Notes under the pieces: generated by a model
The model's input: the letters and a program-made list of their open reading frames with translations, nothing else
What the model was told of the DNA's origin: nothing
Databases searched by the model: none
In this document: positions 45,926 to 58,510 of the stretch, in pieces
Layout: each line of letters begins with the position of its first letter
How positions within the stretch are numbered: the first letter of the stretch is position 1
Translations under genes and position numbers: made by a program
DNA from: Austropuccinia psidii
Taxonomy: Eukaryota; Basidiomycota; Pucciniomycetes; Pucciniales; Sphaerophragmiaceae
Reading direction: 5' to 3'
DNA: 64,000 bases
Assembly: GCA_023105745.1 (NCBI GenBank)
Contig: JALGQZ010000008.1
Location: 50,520,618-50,584,617, forward strand

Positions 45926-46594
45926 TCAGTCTCCATTTTTATCAAACATGTGGAACTTTTGCACTTGAACATAGTCATATTACACACAAGAAAACAAAAA
46001 GTTGAAAAAACACTCATTGCGCCTTCACTTGTTGTCCCACCAAATTTTTTCCCAATTCATGAGCTTCTGGTTCTTTATTTTACAGATTGAACCCTTTAAT
46101 ACAAAAAAATGAAGGAAATTCATAAGTGGGAAGTTATTGAATTCACTTTCGAAAACTACGCATATTACAATGATGGGAAAAAACATTTGAAAAAAAAACC
46201 CTTTTTGCGCCTTCATTTGTCCCACCCAAAAAAATTCCCAAAATTATGGGATTCTGGTGCTTTATTCTTCACATTGAACCCTTAATACTTAAAAAATGAA
46301 GGAAATTCATAAGTGGGAAGATTTTAAATGAATTTTTGAAAAAAATATGCTATTTTGGCATATTGGCCAAATTGGTGAAATTTGGCAAAAAAAAAAATTG
46401 AAAAAATTTGTGTTTATTGATATGCCAAGTCAGGAAAAATATGGCAAAAAAAAATTAAAAAAATCCTCAAAACTGAGCCTGAGGAATTTGTTTTGAAAAA
46501 TAAGGTCACTTATGCGTTTTTACCATAAATTGGTAAAAACACATAAGGGCTTACATGTTTCTACTAAAAGCTAACGTGTGTTTACCAACACCCT
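45926..46594 (+). repeat. AT-rich spacer with a local tandem duplication
   Basis: Two copies, about 46019-46143 and 46206-46322, share GCGCCTTCA, GAAGGAAATTCATAAGTGGG and intervening sequence, period about 185 bases. No gene recognised. Confidence 0.6.
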
Positions 46595-46754
46595 ATATTT
46601 ATTTAACAATATAATTTCTTTACACAATAATTATAATAAATCTTTACTATTATAATTATTATTTATCTTATGTATTTTATTTATAAGGACATTCATAGTA
46701 CAATAGGTAAAATATTAGTAATATTTACTTATTGTTTCATAGTCAAACCTTACA
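46595..46754 (+). repeat. Fragment of a family-B LTR 3' end
   Basis: Matches the last 160 bases of the LTR of element 2, including GGACATTCATAGTACAATA and the end CCTTACA. It abuts the pol relic at 46756 without a visible target duplication. Confidence 0.7.
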
Positions 46755-48532
46755 CTGTACCTGACTAAGTCTTCTCTTTTTTTTTCCCCTAAGTGTTCCT
46801 TATTCCAAAAATTTCAGTACTTTTTTCTCCTCACTTTGACCAAGTGGGGGTACTTCTATGGGTGTTTCATTTCTCAAAGGAAATAATTCCTTATCACTTG
46901 AAGTGTAATGCTTTACTAGACTTACAGGTAAATTTGGATGTTTGTTTTTCAATTCGCCTTACAGTTGTACTTGTACTTCATTTGTCCCATGAAGGGCTTT
47001 AATAAAAAATTGTCCTGCAAAGGAATCTTGAATCTATTTGGGTCTTTGATATTATTAAAGTTCAAGGTTGAAACTAGTATCAAGTCCCCCACTTTGAATT
47101 CTGGGGTTTTATGACTTTTATCCCACCTCTGTTTAGCATATTCAAGGGCATCATTAATGCTTTTATTTGCATTATTCCTCACTTTATCAAACAATAGCTT
47201 AAAGCTTGAAGCAGTTGGATGAATATCAACTAAATATTTCTCCAAAGTATCTTCTAGAAGTTTAGGGTTCCATCCTTTTTCCAACGTTTCAGGAGTTTTT
47301 CCTGTTGAACTATGGATATAAGTCTTATAGGCTAAGTCCAATGCTTGTATAAGAGTACAGTAATCATGCGTAAAGCCATCGGAATCTTTAAGCTCCTGGC
47401 CATAAGCACAAAATCTTCTGATCATGTCCTCAAGGGTTTGAATCATTCTTTCTGATAACCCATCTGTTTGTGGATGGTATTCTGTTTAGAATGATAGTTT
47501 TGTACCCAAAAGCTTATGTAAATTAGTCCATAAAGCTGATGTAAATTTCAGGTCTCTATCACTAATGATATTTTCAAAGAGACCAGTATGGGATATGACT
47601 GTGTTCCAAATCAAAAGAGCTTTATCCATAGCTGTGTCACCTTTATGACATGGTAAAAAATTGGGGTTTTGCTATATCTGTCTACAATAGCAAGACATGC
47701 ATTGAAACGTTTATCACCTTCAGGTGGTAAAGCAGTTACCCAATCCATATGAACCACTTCCCATGGGGTACTTGGTTTTGCATATGAATCATTAAACCAC
47801 ATCTTTTACCAGTAGCCTTATTGGCTTTCTAGCATCTATCACAACTATGAAAGTACTCAATGACATCTTTCCTCCAAGATGGCCACCAGGCACATGTCTT
47901 AATTCTTTCCATTTTTCTGTCTTCAGACATATTTCCAGAATAAATGTTATCATGGCATTCTAGCAGTATTGTGTTAATTAAGATTATGCTACACAGGACC
48001 ATGACACATGTGTGTTTAGATCTATGATATAAGATACCATAAAATAAATGAAATCTTCCATTGTCATAAGATGTTTTCCAAATATCATCCAGAGAATTAT
48101 CCAAAGCTGCATCTTTTCAATCTTTGTCAAGTAGAGAAGTAAGAATATGACAGTTCTTATCCAGCTTATAGCTCTCTCTAACTTCTTCAAATAATTCTGT
48201 TCCAACATCTGTGATGTTAATTCCTTCAATTGGAGTTTGAGGTTCTGCACTTTTTGGAACATGGGAAGGATTGCCAGGTGAATTGGGTAATGCCCATCTA
48301 CTCAAGCCATCAGCATTCTTGTGAAAATTTCCAGCTTTATTTAATGTAATCATATTGCCTCTATACTCCTGTATAGCAATCTGCCATCTTAAAATGTGTC
48401 TGTTTGGAGTTTTTGTGTTAAGAAGTGATTTTAGTGAATTACAATCAGTAATTACTTTAAACACACTACCATCAAGAGAATACTTAAGCTTTTATAGATC
48501 CCAAACAAGGCAACAACACTCCATTAGGATAG

Positions 48533-49947
48533 TGTCACAGGGGCTCTTGGACAGAAAAACAAGAGTGGCCTGGCACTCAGCAATCAGGGAACTCACTTGG
48601 AAGACTCCAAAAGAATAAATAAAATAAAAATAAAAATTGAATTTCTCTAAAAAGAATGTAAGTACAAAGATGAGATGCAATAAGATAAATGAGAAGCCAA
48701 ATGGCCAAAGAGCCAACCAAATAAGTCCTTAATCACTATTTCAACCTGCCAAAATGAACAATGGAATTAGTAAGGATATGAACACCAAATATCCCTTGAC
48801 AGGTCAAGAAAGAAAAAGAGAAGAGGTGCCAAATCACTGACTTGATAATATCAGTATTCACTTAACAAAAAATGGTAAGATAAATAAAGATAAAATAAAA
48901 TTAAAATATATTAATTAACTGGGGGAAAAACCCCCCATGGTCAAAGGAGGCTGGTATATGTGAAAAGTCGCGATCTTGACTCCTTCGGGCTAGCAGTGGT
49001 CCCTTATTGATTGTCTGATGGAGTGTATACCTTGCCAGATTGGGAAATGAACTGTGCTGAATGATTTTCCCATGATGTATGATTGAAATACAGGTCTTGA
49101 TTAATCCAGACTGTATTGAGACTAATGTGGTTGCCAAGTAGGATTGATGGAGCATTGACACTTGACAACTGGTTTTGGAACTGCCTCTTGAATATCCCTT
49201 GAGAGTATGTTGCCAGTATTCCCTTGGAGGAAGACTGTAAATGAGAATAGCCAATGATTGCTTGATGATGTCATTGGTATTAGAGATTGACACTAGTCCT
49301 TGAGCCTTGATGAATCCTCTGTATGACATGCTGCCTTGATGAGCTGAATAAAAAGTTTAAATAACCATTTGATTTGTGCACCATTGAATTGCTTGTGAAA
49401 AAAGGTGCATAATGGTGTGTAATGCCATTTATGGCATTTTTGGTTATTGGAGGTTGAATGTGGCCAAAGGTCTTTTGAAATGATGCCAGGAAGATAAAAG
49501 TGAAACTTGGGTTTTGGAGACTTCAGAGGTGATAAATTGTCTTTTGGGGTATTTGGCCAAATACAGCTAATACAGCTTAAAAACTGTTTTTGCTCAAAAT
49601 GCACAAAAGTTCATAAAAGTGCACAAACTGTGTCAAAGTACGCAAACTGCATCAAAGAGCGCAAAATGTGTCAAAGTGCGCAAGCTGTATTTATAGCTTA
49701 AAAAGCCAAATACAGGCTTTTGGGCTGTATTTTCCCTGTTGACTGGAAAATACCAAAGAGTGCCCAAAAGCAGAGAAAGGCCAGGAAGGGCCAGGTTGGC
49801 CCAAGGAGTGAAATGGCCATAAAAGGCCAGAACAGATGAGAGGGACAATTTGGCCAGTGATTATGGACATGGCCAAATTTCCATAAGATTTATATGGCAC
49901 TGATATGCCATATGGAGTCCAGGAGGGTAATTTCCATGGTTGTGACA
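48533..49947. repeat. Solo LTR-like insertion C in element 3
   Basis: 1,415 bp with ends TGTCACAGG...GTTGTGACA (TG...CA with short inverted ends) inserted in the RNase H region after the YGAS codons. Flanks are GATAG (48528-48532) and GCTAG (49948-49952), a 5-bp duplication with one mismatch. No supported gene inside; the short frames at 48901-49329 and 49293-49604 show no family. Confidence 0.75.
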
Positions 49948-50395
49948 GCTAGCTCCATATCTGGCCTCAGTTGTTTTGATTTGTCTTGAGATAAAACAAA
50001 TGAGACCTTCATAAGGCTTGTGATTGACATTTTGAACTTGATGAAGAGCTGCACCTACACCTTAACCACATGCATCAATATACAACTTGAAAGGAAGTTT
50101 GCGTTCTGGCATCAATAATAATGGTTCATTAGTCAAGGCATACTTGATCTTTTAATATGCTTTAATTGTTTCCTGTTTCATTTCAAACACAAGTTGTTGA
50201 TCAAAAATTATGTACAATGATTTGGCATGGATTGCAAAATCTTTAAGGTGCTGCCTGTAAAATGTGGCAAACCCTAAGAAAGACATCATTTCTTTTTTTG
50301 TTCTGGGGCATTGGTTTCAGTAAAACTGCAGCCACTTAGTTTTTATTAACACCAATGCTCAGTCCTGAGACTACATGTCCTAGACTGTTCAACTC

Positions 50396-51796
50396 TGTCA
50401 GGCTGAGTCTATGATAAAGCTATAATAAGATTATTTACAACTCTAACTATGACTGTGAAACGGATAAAACTATTTAAATAAGGTTTAATTAAATATAAAA
50501 AGGGCTTTACTAATGAGAATTAGTGGTGGTGAGCGCTATTGAAAGCCCTGGGTGCAGCTTTACCTGTTGGGTTACAATAATAGAGACTACAATACTAAGA
50601 TTTATAGTATAACCTGATTATTTTCCAAGAGTAAAACTGTTTTTGACTGTCTACTAAGCAGGATGAGGAAAGCTTTTATGGCTGTGAAAAGCCTCCTTTT
50701 TATCCTGAAATGGGGTGGAAAGGTTGCTAGACCTTTCCATGTAGAGGAAGTGATGATTTTTCAATCTCTAGGACAAGCTTGTGGCTTAAAAAAGACCTGT
50801 ATAGCCTGTATTGGGCTAAGATGTGGTTTTGAAACCACATCTGGGCCGCTTTCACCAATACAGGGTGAAAAGTTTCATCTGGAGACCACACAGCCTGATT
50901 CTGACGTGTATGACGTGTAGAATTCTGTACAGAACCTGTATGGGACCCCAGTATTGAATTAAGTATGAGTTATTGAAGTAAAGACAAGCTTCTTTGTCTA
51001 TTTGAAACCTCATAATCATAGCTATGGGATATTATCCCATGGTAAGGCTGTATTGGCCCAACTGTGGGATTTTGACCTTAAAACAGCCATACCTTTGTCA
51101 ATTTTTGAGATATCAACCTCAAAGTGGGTTCAGTGTGTAGCTCTGTATGTGTTCTACACAATGGTACCTCATTTGATATGGTTATAATTAAATATGGCAA
51201 AGGTATGCCATGTACAAGACTTTTGTACATATGCATGTTTTAGGCTAAGAGCTGCATTGGGCTTGTTTGCCTTATAGCTTTTTTTCTAGATGATATATGG
51301 GGAAATTCATACCCCCATCAGATATCCCTTATTGTTCTCTTTCCAAAAAGACCCCAATTTAGGTATCTCACACTAAAACTGTAGAAGCTAGATGAGAGGT
51401 GAATATTCTATTCACCCTTATTTGGCCTGAATTTGGCCATAACTTCTGTAATATTGGCTCTAGCTCAGTTTGGCTGGTACCATTGAATAGCCCTGACTTA
51501 GAGCTCCATTTTGAATACCCATTTGATTGGGTTAAGCCTCTTACTCTGTATTTCAGATGGGAGGTGAAAATTAATGTTTATGCTCAGCAACAACTTTGAG
51601 CAGGAATAATTTTTTTCTTCTTTGTCCTATGGTGATGGGACTTGTAAATTTGGAAAGGGGTGAGTTTCCTCTTTCTTTTGATACCTTGTGAGCTGATTTG
51701 GCTCAGCTCCCTGTTTTGGTGATATCTTGGCTATACCATTGATTTATGGTATTTGGCTGTCATGCTTGTTCTCTGGTTTTGAGTCACAGGCTGACA
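50396..51796. repeat. Solo LTR-like insertion D in element 3
   Basis: 1,401 bp with ends TGTCAGGCTG...CAGGCTGACA and a perfect 5-bp duplication AACTC (50391-50395 and 51797-51801) inserted between RT and RNase H codons. No internal coding sequence recognised. It shows no obvious overall similarity to insertion C. Confidence 0.85.
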
Positions 51797-52856
51797 AACT
51801 CATGGAACGAAACTTACATTTTTAAGAGATATTTTCATGTTCACTTGAATAATTCTCTTAAATACTAATGAACGTCTCTCTAAATGCAATTGCCAGGTTT
51901 CTGAACAAATGATAATGTCATCCATATAAATGATCAACCATCCATCTGATAATTCATGTGGGAAAATGGTATGCATCATTCTTTGATAATGAGAGGGTGC
52001 ATTTTTAATACCAAAAGGCATCCTCAAGTATTTATAAATACCACAATGAGCAATTATTCTGAATATTTCCCTAGAATGAGGTGTCAAAACATTATGGTGA
52101 AAACCTTCAAGGGCATCCATAGAAGTGATAAATATTTCTTTGGATAATTGAGTCAAAGTCTCATGGATTATAGGTATTGGATACCTATCTGAGATAGTGC
52201 AGGTATTCAATTCTCTAAAATCACACACCATCCTTGATTTAACATTATGCCAAGTCATGATTACAGGACTTATGACTTCTACTTCTTCATTGAGCTGATC
52301 TTTTCTAAGAACTCCCAGTTTCATAAATTCATCAATATGAGTTTCCAATGCTTCTCTAGCCCTAGGGCTAGCTGGGTAAGCTGGTATTCTTAATAGTGGA
52401 GGGTAAGGTCTTACCACATTAAGAATAATGTCCATTTCATGGCCTTTGATAGCTCCAAGTGGTTCATTATCAGAAGAAAAGGCCTCCCTGTATTGAAATA
52501 AAATTTCAATAAGTTCTTCCTTCATTTCTAATGTTAATTCAGGGCTAATTTGTGCTTCAATTAATTGATCTGACACAAATACTTCATTATTAACATTCTT
52601 TACTTGTTGAATGACAGTTATTTCTCCTTTTTCTAGAGGTAAATACAAATTTCTGCCTTTTATTTTCCCCTATAGTAAAATATCTGTCTTTATGATTATT
52701 AATATCAATACCATAAATATTAAGATAATCATTTGCAAGTATAAAGTGTTGTGAAGTACAATTATTCATCAAAACAAATTCAAATTTCAATCTGATACTT
52801 CCTGCTACTGTGATATTCTTAAATCTTCTAATAACATCAGAAATAATCATTTTTGG

Positions 52857-53065
52857 GTATAGTGGTTGTACCCTAGGTTATTTTTGGAGTAGAAGCCAAA
52901 AATGACATAATAATTATAACTTTGTTTATCCAAAAAAAATTTATACTTATTTTTTGTTATTTTTGATATTAAATTCAGTTGATAAGTCTTTTTAAGACTG
53001 AATCAACTGTGTATAATGTTATTTGTGGCCTTATGGGTATTTCATACATATCTCACAGGCTCACA
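52857..53065 (-). repeat. Truncated family-A LTR start
   Basis: The minus strand from 53065 reads TGTGAGCC, then tracks the first 200 bases or so of the family-A LTR (for example GGCCACAA...) with substitutions. It probably is the remaining 5' LTR of element 3, with the rest of LTR, leader and capsid deleted up to 52856. Confidence 0.6.
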
Positions 53066-53566
53066 AGGCTTGTGAAAAGTAGATTATTTGAAAGAACATA
53101 CTCAAAATTTTACCATTACAGATTGAGAATCTGTTGCAACTCATATCCTTTTGGAGTATCAATCTGTTTATTTTTGAGGGTTTCCTTAACAGAACTAAAG
53201 ATATTTTCAGATGTGTGACGCTTTTGGTGTAAATCAAGTATGTCAATGAATGACTTTGAACGTTGTCCTTGCAATAGTAGAACAGCATAAATGCTATTCG
53301 CAGAATTTTCTGTCCAACCATCAATTGAAAGGGTAAGATTTTTTTGAGTTTTTATCTCCTGAAACATTGCTAATTCTTCCTTTTCATGAAGTACTGGTAA
53401 GGTTTTTTCACTCATAGTGTGGCATGTTGGCACACTGAATGGTGCTCAGGCCAGCTGACATTGATAATTCTTGAAATTCTCATTCTGTAAAAAATGCCAA
53501 GGTATGTTTGATTCAATCAGGGCCTTGAGGAGAAGTTCATGAAGATTCTCTGTTTTTATTTTGACA
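53066..53566 (-). pseudogene. hAT transposase fragment
   Basis: Minus-strand frames read ESNIPWHFLQNENF, a stop, then PTCHTMSEKTLPVLHEKE and LTLSIDGWTENSANSIYAVLL, RHTSENIFSSVKETL and GYELQQILN. The SIDGWT...SIYA block is the start of the RNase H-like core of hAT transposases (DUF659 type). It is cut at 53065 by the LTR fragment; the C-terminal dimerisation region is not seen in the window. Confidence 0.75.
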
Positions 53567-53820
53567 TTTCCTTGAAATATGTTGATACTCCACTATATCC
53601 AAGCTGGCGCTTTTGAGGGACTACACACAAATTTCTTGTTTTTGAAAGGCCCACTTCAGACTTTATACTTAGTCATTTTCTATAGCCGATTTGAGGTATG
53701 TGGCCTTTTTTTCAATTGGAATCTTTTTGCATTTGTCTTTTATATCATTGGAGGAACAGTTAGCCTTATACTTGGACCTCCCAAAGCCGGATTTCGAAGT
53801 AAGCTACCACTTAGTGCCCA
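53567..53820. other. Short unassigned stretch
   Basis: No gene or repeat recognised between the hAT and Copia fragments. Confidence 0.4.
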
Positions 53821-54310
53821 CTTGGCATGCCCCCACGATTTTTGATTCTTGGAGGCATGCCGTCCACCCTACCAGGCAGGGGAAGTGACTGCGCCTTGCA
53901 TGGGTTCCTCCTGCTTCATAATAGGAATCCGATTGTATGGCAGTCAAAATCACAAGCCATAGTTTCTTCCTTGACTTGTCAAATAAAATTTATGACACTT
54001 TCTTTCGCATCAAGGCACTGCCTATGGATCATGAATAAATTTCAGCCAACACTAGGTGCAACAACTCCGAGTCTTTATTCTCACAACAGGACCTCTGTTG
54101 ATATTTCCCTCAACATCACCAGCCGGAAGCAGACGCAACATCTGATTAACAAATATATCCCAAGAAAAAAGGTAGCCTTATCCTGGGTATCAACTCATGC
54201 TCAAATGGTTGACATCTTGACTAAAGCACTGGGATCCGTCAAAGTGAAATAGTTTCTATCTCAGCTAAGCAAACAGAAAACCCTGGACAAATGTTATGGA
54301 GGGGAGTTCC
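53821..54310 (+). pseudogene. Ty1/copia RNase H fragment
   Basis: The frame reads GFLLLHNRNPIVWQSKSQ, a degenerate STCEAEF equivalent, ISLNITSRKQTQHLINKYI and VSTHAQMVDILTKALG, the order of Copia RNase H and polyprotein end. It is followed by GTTATGGAGGGGAG (about 54290), where a Copia polypurine tract and 3' LTR would start. The upstream RT is missing. Confidence 0.7.
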
Positions 54311-54539
54311 CCAAAAATTAAAAACTTTCTATTTTTATATTTTTTATCAGGTATGCTAATTCTCAACTAAAAGGAGAGATCAAAGACGATATAGCAAAAA
54401 ATTATATCTATAATTCTTTTAATTACAATAATTTACATTCAAACTATTTTAATTATAACACTATATATCTTTTATCGTGAAACAATTATAAAATCAAGTG
54501 TTTTTATCATGAAACAATATTCGAGCTGAAACATCTTCA

Positions 54540-57255
54540 AAATTGACTGGCCATTCTACTCTGCCAATCGGCGCCCGACGTCGGCATTCGATTTATGGCT
54601 TTGCTCTCTTGCTCCAAGCGATAAATTCAGCTCCTGGGGGCTTGTCTGCCCTTCCAAACGCTCAGGATGTTTTCACTCGGGCGGCTTGAGCCTCTTTGGA
54701 TTTTGAATTTCGGCTAAGGTTGTCTAGCCCGAAGCCATCTCCATGTTGTGGCCGATCGCTTACTTGGCTTGCAAAACTAAAAAACAAAGAAACCCTGGAG
54801 TGTTTGAAGTCTTGTACGGCTCATAGAGTTGGGCTGGCGAGGGCCTTGCGTTCAACCCAACTGCTACCATAACTTGCTCAAACTAAGAACTTCATGGAAT
54901 CCATCTTCCTTCGTCCCTCAAAACACACGTTCACTTTTTGAGAATCAGTCAGATTCATGAAAGCTCAAATTAGTCAGCCTCAATTGCTAGCGTAGAATTG
55001 CCACTTTAAACTTCCCCCCGGATCCTTACTTATATGCTAGTTGTCGGCATCATCTAGGCTTGCCCGTCTGGTCCACTGACGCTATGCTCAAACTGCTTCC
55101 CCAAAACTTGGCCCTTGGTTTTGGTCTCAGCAGTCTTGCTTCAATTCTCTTACCACAATCTACTGGGAAACCAACCTTTCCTCATGATTATCAATCCTAT
55201 TCCTCGGCTTCCAAGCTTTCTGGAAAAAGGCCATCAAATCAGCTAAGCAATCCCTCAGCCGACCCAACAACCTGGACTTTGGTCGATTCAATTGCTGAAG
55301 GCTCCAATTCCTGCAACTTAGTACACAACTCCAGCAAACTTGCTAAGATTACTACAAATAATGACAAATCCTTTATGCCATTGAGTATGGTTGCATTATC
55401 CCAGTCAGACTCTTGCGAAAAACCATCTCATTGATAAAAAAAAACTTCGTCCCTCACAGGTAGCCATCAAGATTTTCCCCGCCTCAATCTTGCTCATCGT
55501 CCTGCTCAAATTGGCTCAACTATTCCACCTGTGTGGCTGGCCAAAAGCCCCGACCATAACAATTTGGCTGCGGAGTTTTTATATCGTCCTACGGTATCAT
55601 CCCCTGGGCCAATTGGGCCTCATTTAGCTTCGACGCAGAATAATCATCAAAGAGCTCCTACCCATCATAATCCTTCATCCCCAGTTTTACTCAGTTCGGA
55701 TCATTTGAGGACCAATCAAAATACCCAAAAGGAACTGACTCATGAATCACTACCAAATACTCACTCATCCACACCATTCATAGCTTCAACCAATTCATTT
55801 CAAACCTACAATAATAATCATGAACAAATTGAGTTTACACACAACCTAATTAGCCATCATCAGCAATCCTTATCCCACAGCGCTGGTGGTCCACTATCCA
55901 CTGACCCTAAATTTCAGGCGTTAGCCTCCTTCCTTTTGGACGAGTCAGAGTCAGATCCCTCTCAACAAACCAATGACCTCTTGGCCCCCTCAATCTTCGC
56001 ACCAGCTTTACCTAAACTCCATCCTTTACAAAATCCCCATTCCCTTTTCAATCCCACTCAAGATAATGACCAGCTCATTGCTCATGGTCGACTATCCTCT
56101 GACGCTAAATTTCAGTCAATGGCCTCCTTGCTTTTGGACGAGGAAGAGTCAGATACCTTTCAAAGAACCGTCGACCTCTTGGTCCCCCCTGTCATTTCAA
56201 CAGCTTTACCTAAGCTTCATCCTTTACAAACTCCCCATTCCTTATTCAACCCTATTCGAGGTAATAAGATGGTTAGATATTTTGGCGATTTTTGGATGAC
56301 TCCCAATTGCCAATGGATAGGTAAGCAAAATGACCAGTTAGCTGCTTTAATCCTTTTAAAACGTCTCCTTTGATGGCTTTTCCATCCTTTCAAACCTTTA
56401 CAAGACCCGAATACCAATGAAATACTCAAGCAGGGTTTCTTCACTCACGAGGACCTTCGATATCTTGCCTCAAATACAAAACTAGTTATCCCTAATCCTG
56501 TTTGGCCGAGTCTCTCATCCTTAGCCCAGACAACTAATAAGCTCATCACCTTGCGCCCATTCGAATTCTGGAGGTTTCAAGACCGAAAGCTGATCTATTT
56601 AAATCAAATCTCAGCAGACCAAGTTGAGTTGGTCTTACAAAGATTTCACGACGCCATCAGGTTAATTCCGCCCGAAACTCATGGAAGATCCACTATCAGC
56701 TTTTTTGCCTTCCCCGTTACATATACCGAAATTTCCCTACCAAACTCAAATCGAGGTTATATTAAATTTTGGGATCAATCCTTCAACCCGTGGACGTCCG
56801 AGTTAGGTATGAGAATTCGATCCTTGGTTGAAACAGCTTCGTTTTTCAGCTCGATTCTAGCTAATAGGGTTCAGCGGATCAGTGAATTTTGCCAACCAAA
56901 TAAAAAGTTCTTAGATTGGTTAAAGGATGTTTTTTTTACACCAGACGACTCTCTTCCAGTTGTTGGATCTGTTAAAGCAACCGCTCTAGAGAATATTCGC
57001 CGAAGCGGGGCTCAGAACATCAATTTGTTTGGGGTACCTCAAAAACTATTTTTTTTGGTTGTGACTAAACCGACGTTTGCAAATATCTTGGATCCCACCG
57101 CATTATCACTCCTCGCTCTGTGGTACCGGCAGCAAGAGAGCAAGATTTGGTCCACACATTTTGTGACAGAAGATGGATTTTGGCGAGCTGTAGTTGAAGA
57201 AATATTAATGAGGAACGAATTTCGTAACCTACTTCATTTAAATTTTTGGTCCTAG
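54540..57255 (+). pseudogene. Unrecognised long broken reading frame
   Basis: Three consecutive blocks in the plus direction: 54540-55050 (several stops), 55060-55434, and about 55478-57255, the last open apart from one TGA near 56371-56373. The middle is Ser/Pro/Asn/His-rich with two internal copies of a block containing LSxDxKFQxxASxLLDExESD and LPKLHPLQxPHSLFNP. The C-terminal 230 residues (RPFEFWRFQDRKLIYLNQIS ... NLLHLNFWS) look like a folded domain. I cannot assign a family. It may be part of a transposon, given the surroundings. Confidence 0.5.
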
Positions 57256-57994
57256 ATGAAAATTTTCTTTTGAGCTTTTTCCTCGCCAGATCATTCTCTC
57301 CGTATTTTGGGGATACATGCGCCTTTCCACTTATTTGTCTTGAGATAATACTAGTTACACTTGGCTCAATTATCCCAAAGTAGGCGGGTACCAAAAAGAT
57401 AAGAAGCATGGAGATGAGGTATTATTCCTTGATGAATCAAGCCTGGGCTTGCTTATACTGCAAGAGTTGAGTTAAAAATCCTTCTATTGCGATAAAATCT
57501 TACCAGTAGCAACAGGTAGTGGAATAAATATTAGTATAAGTATAAACTGTATGGCGATGACTGTTGGAGTATTTCACCGTTAAAACAGTGATTTTCTTTT
57601 TTCCCCTTTTACAGTTTATTTCTCTTTTTATTTTAAATACTTTTCATCGAACAAAAGTAAAATACTTTGGTGTATGGCTTATTGTACAATGCCCTGCCAT
57701 AAGTATGCAAACGATTTTAAAAAAAGGCGAGCTGTATTTTTTTGGCTGCGCAGCAAAAATTCTCATGGGCACATTCTCACGGGCCCGAGTCAAAGTAAAG
57801 ATTTCAATTGCCGAAAAAACCCACAAAAAACAATATTCAAGGAAAGAAACCTTTGTTTTTGGGTTTCTAAACAATACATGAGTCTAAAAAATAATACTTA
57901 ATAATGAAAAAAAGTTATGCAACATAAAAAACAAACTCGGTAGCTAAAGTAAAGTGAAATAAGCTAGGAGAGCAAGAGAAAACTGAAAATATAA
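57256..57994. other. AT-rich spacer
   Basis: TGTTGGAGTATTTCACCG at 57562 resembles the start of Copia LTRs, but no end or partner was found. Nothing else recognised. Confidence 0.35.
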
Positions 57995-58510
57995 GAATGG
58001 TGGTCCTAGTAAGATGTTGGACCACCATTCTGTGCAATAACCATTTCCATTTTCCATTGCATGGAGAGTAGCAAGTCATCCAAAGTATTACTTGGAACAT
58101 TGTCCCATGCTGATTGGATGGCAACCCATAATCCATCAATTTTTTGTGGTTGATAGAGTTTGTTGATGGCACTCTTCATGATCTTCAACACATTCTTTAT
58201 TGGGCTTGGATTGGGTGAGTGAACAGGCCATTACATTTTTGGGATTCCATCTTGTTGGCACCATTGATGGCAGAGATTGGGGCATTGTCTTCCCATTATC
58301 CAGGGTGCTTTCTCTATGTGGCTGACAAAAGGAAGGAGAACTGGTTGATAATCCTGTTAAATCAGTTGAGCCAATATCATTTTTCCATCAAGAAACAAAA
58401 ATCTGGATTGTTCAGCCACACAAATTCCACCCCAGACCATGATTGTTTGATGTCCATAGAAAGGATTAATGGCTAAGTTCTCCAAAAGCCAATTCTCTTG
58501 AGGAATGTGC
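57995..58510 (-). pseudogene. Tc1-like transposase, C-terminal half
   Basis: Minus-strand frames read NPFYGHQTIMVWGGICVAEQ, then PSPIKNVLKIMKSAI and AIQSAWDNVPSNTLDDLLLSM, ending GGPTSY and stop at 58006. VWGG and the DDE-like SPNPSPI(K/E)N plus AWDN...L..SM are typical of Tc1/mariner C-termini; the third catalytic E appears as K. Several stops are present. The N-terminal half lies beyond the LTR, at 60527-61022. Confidence 0.8.

Larger units (their letters stand above)
46756..52856 (-). pseudogene. Element 3: degenerate gypsy pol on the minus strand
   Basis: In transcription order: protease C-terminus with HFILANDYLNIYGIDINNHK (about 52850-52650), RT (52648-51800) with intact YMDDIIICS, RNase H pieces (about 50390-49953 and 48527-48120), an HHCC finger (HECHD-like LLECHDN...HSCDRC, 48104-47829), an integrase core HMDWV (about 47750) and the C-terminal half (47446-46949) running to EDLVRY near 46760. 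Sequence is about as close to elements 1 and 2 as those are to each other. Capsid and the 5' half of protease are missing. Many stops and frameshifts are present. Two solo LTRs (48533-49947, 50396-51796) interrupt it. Confidence 0.85.
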
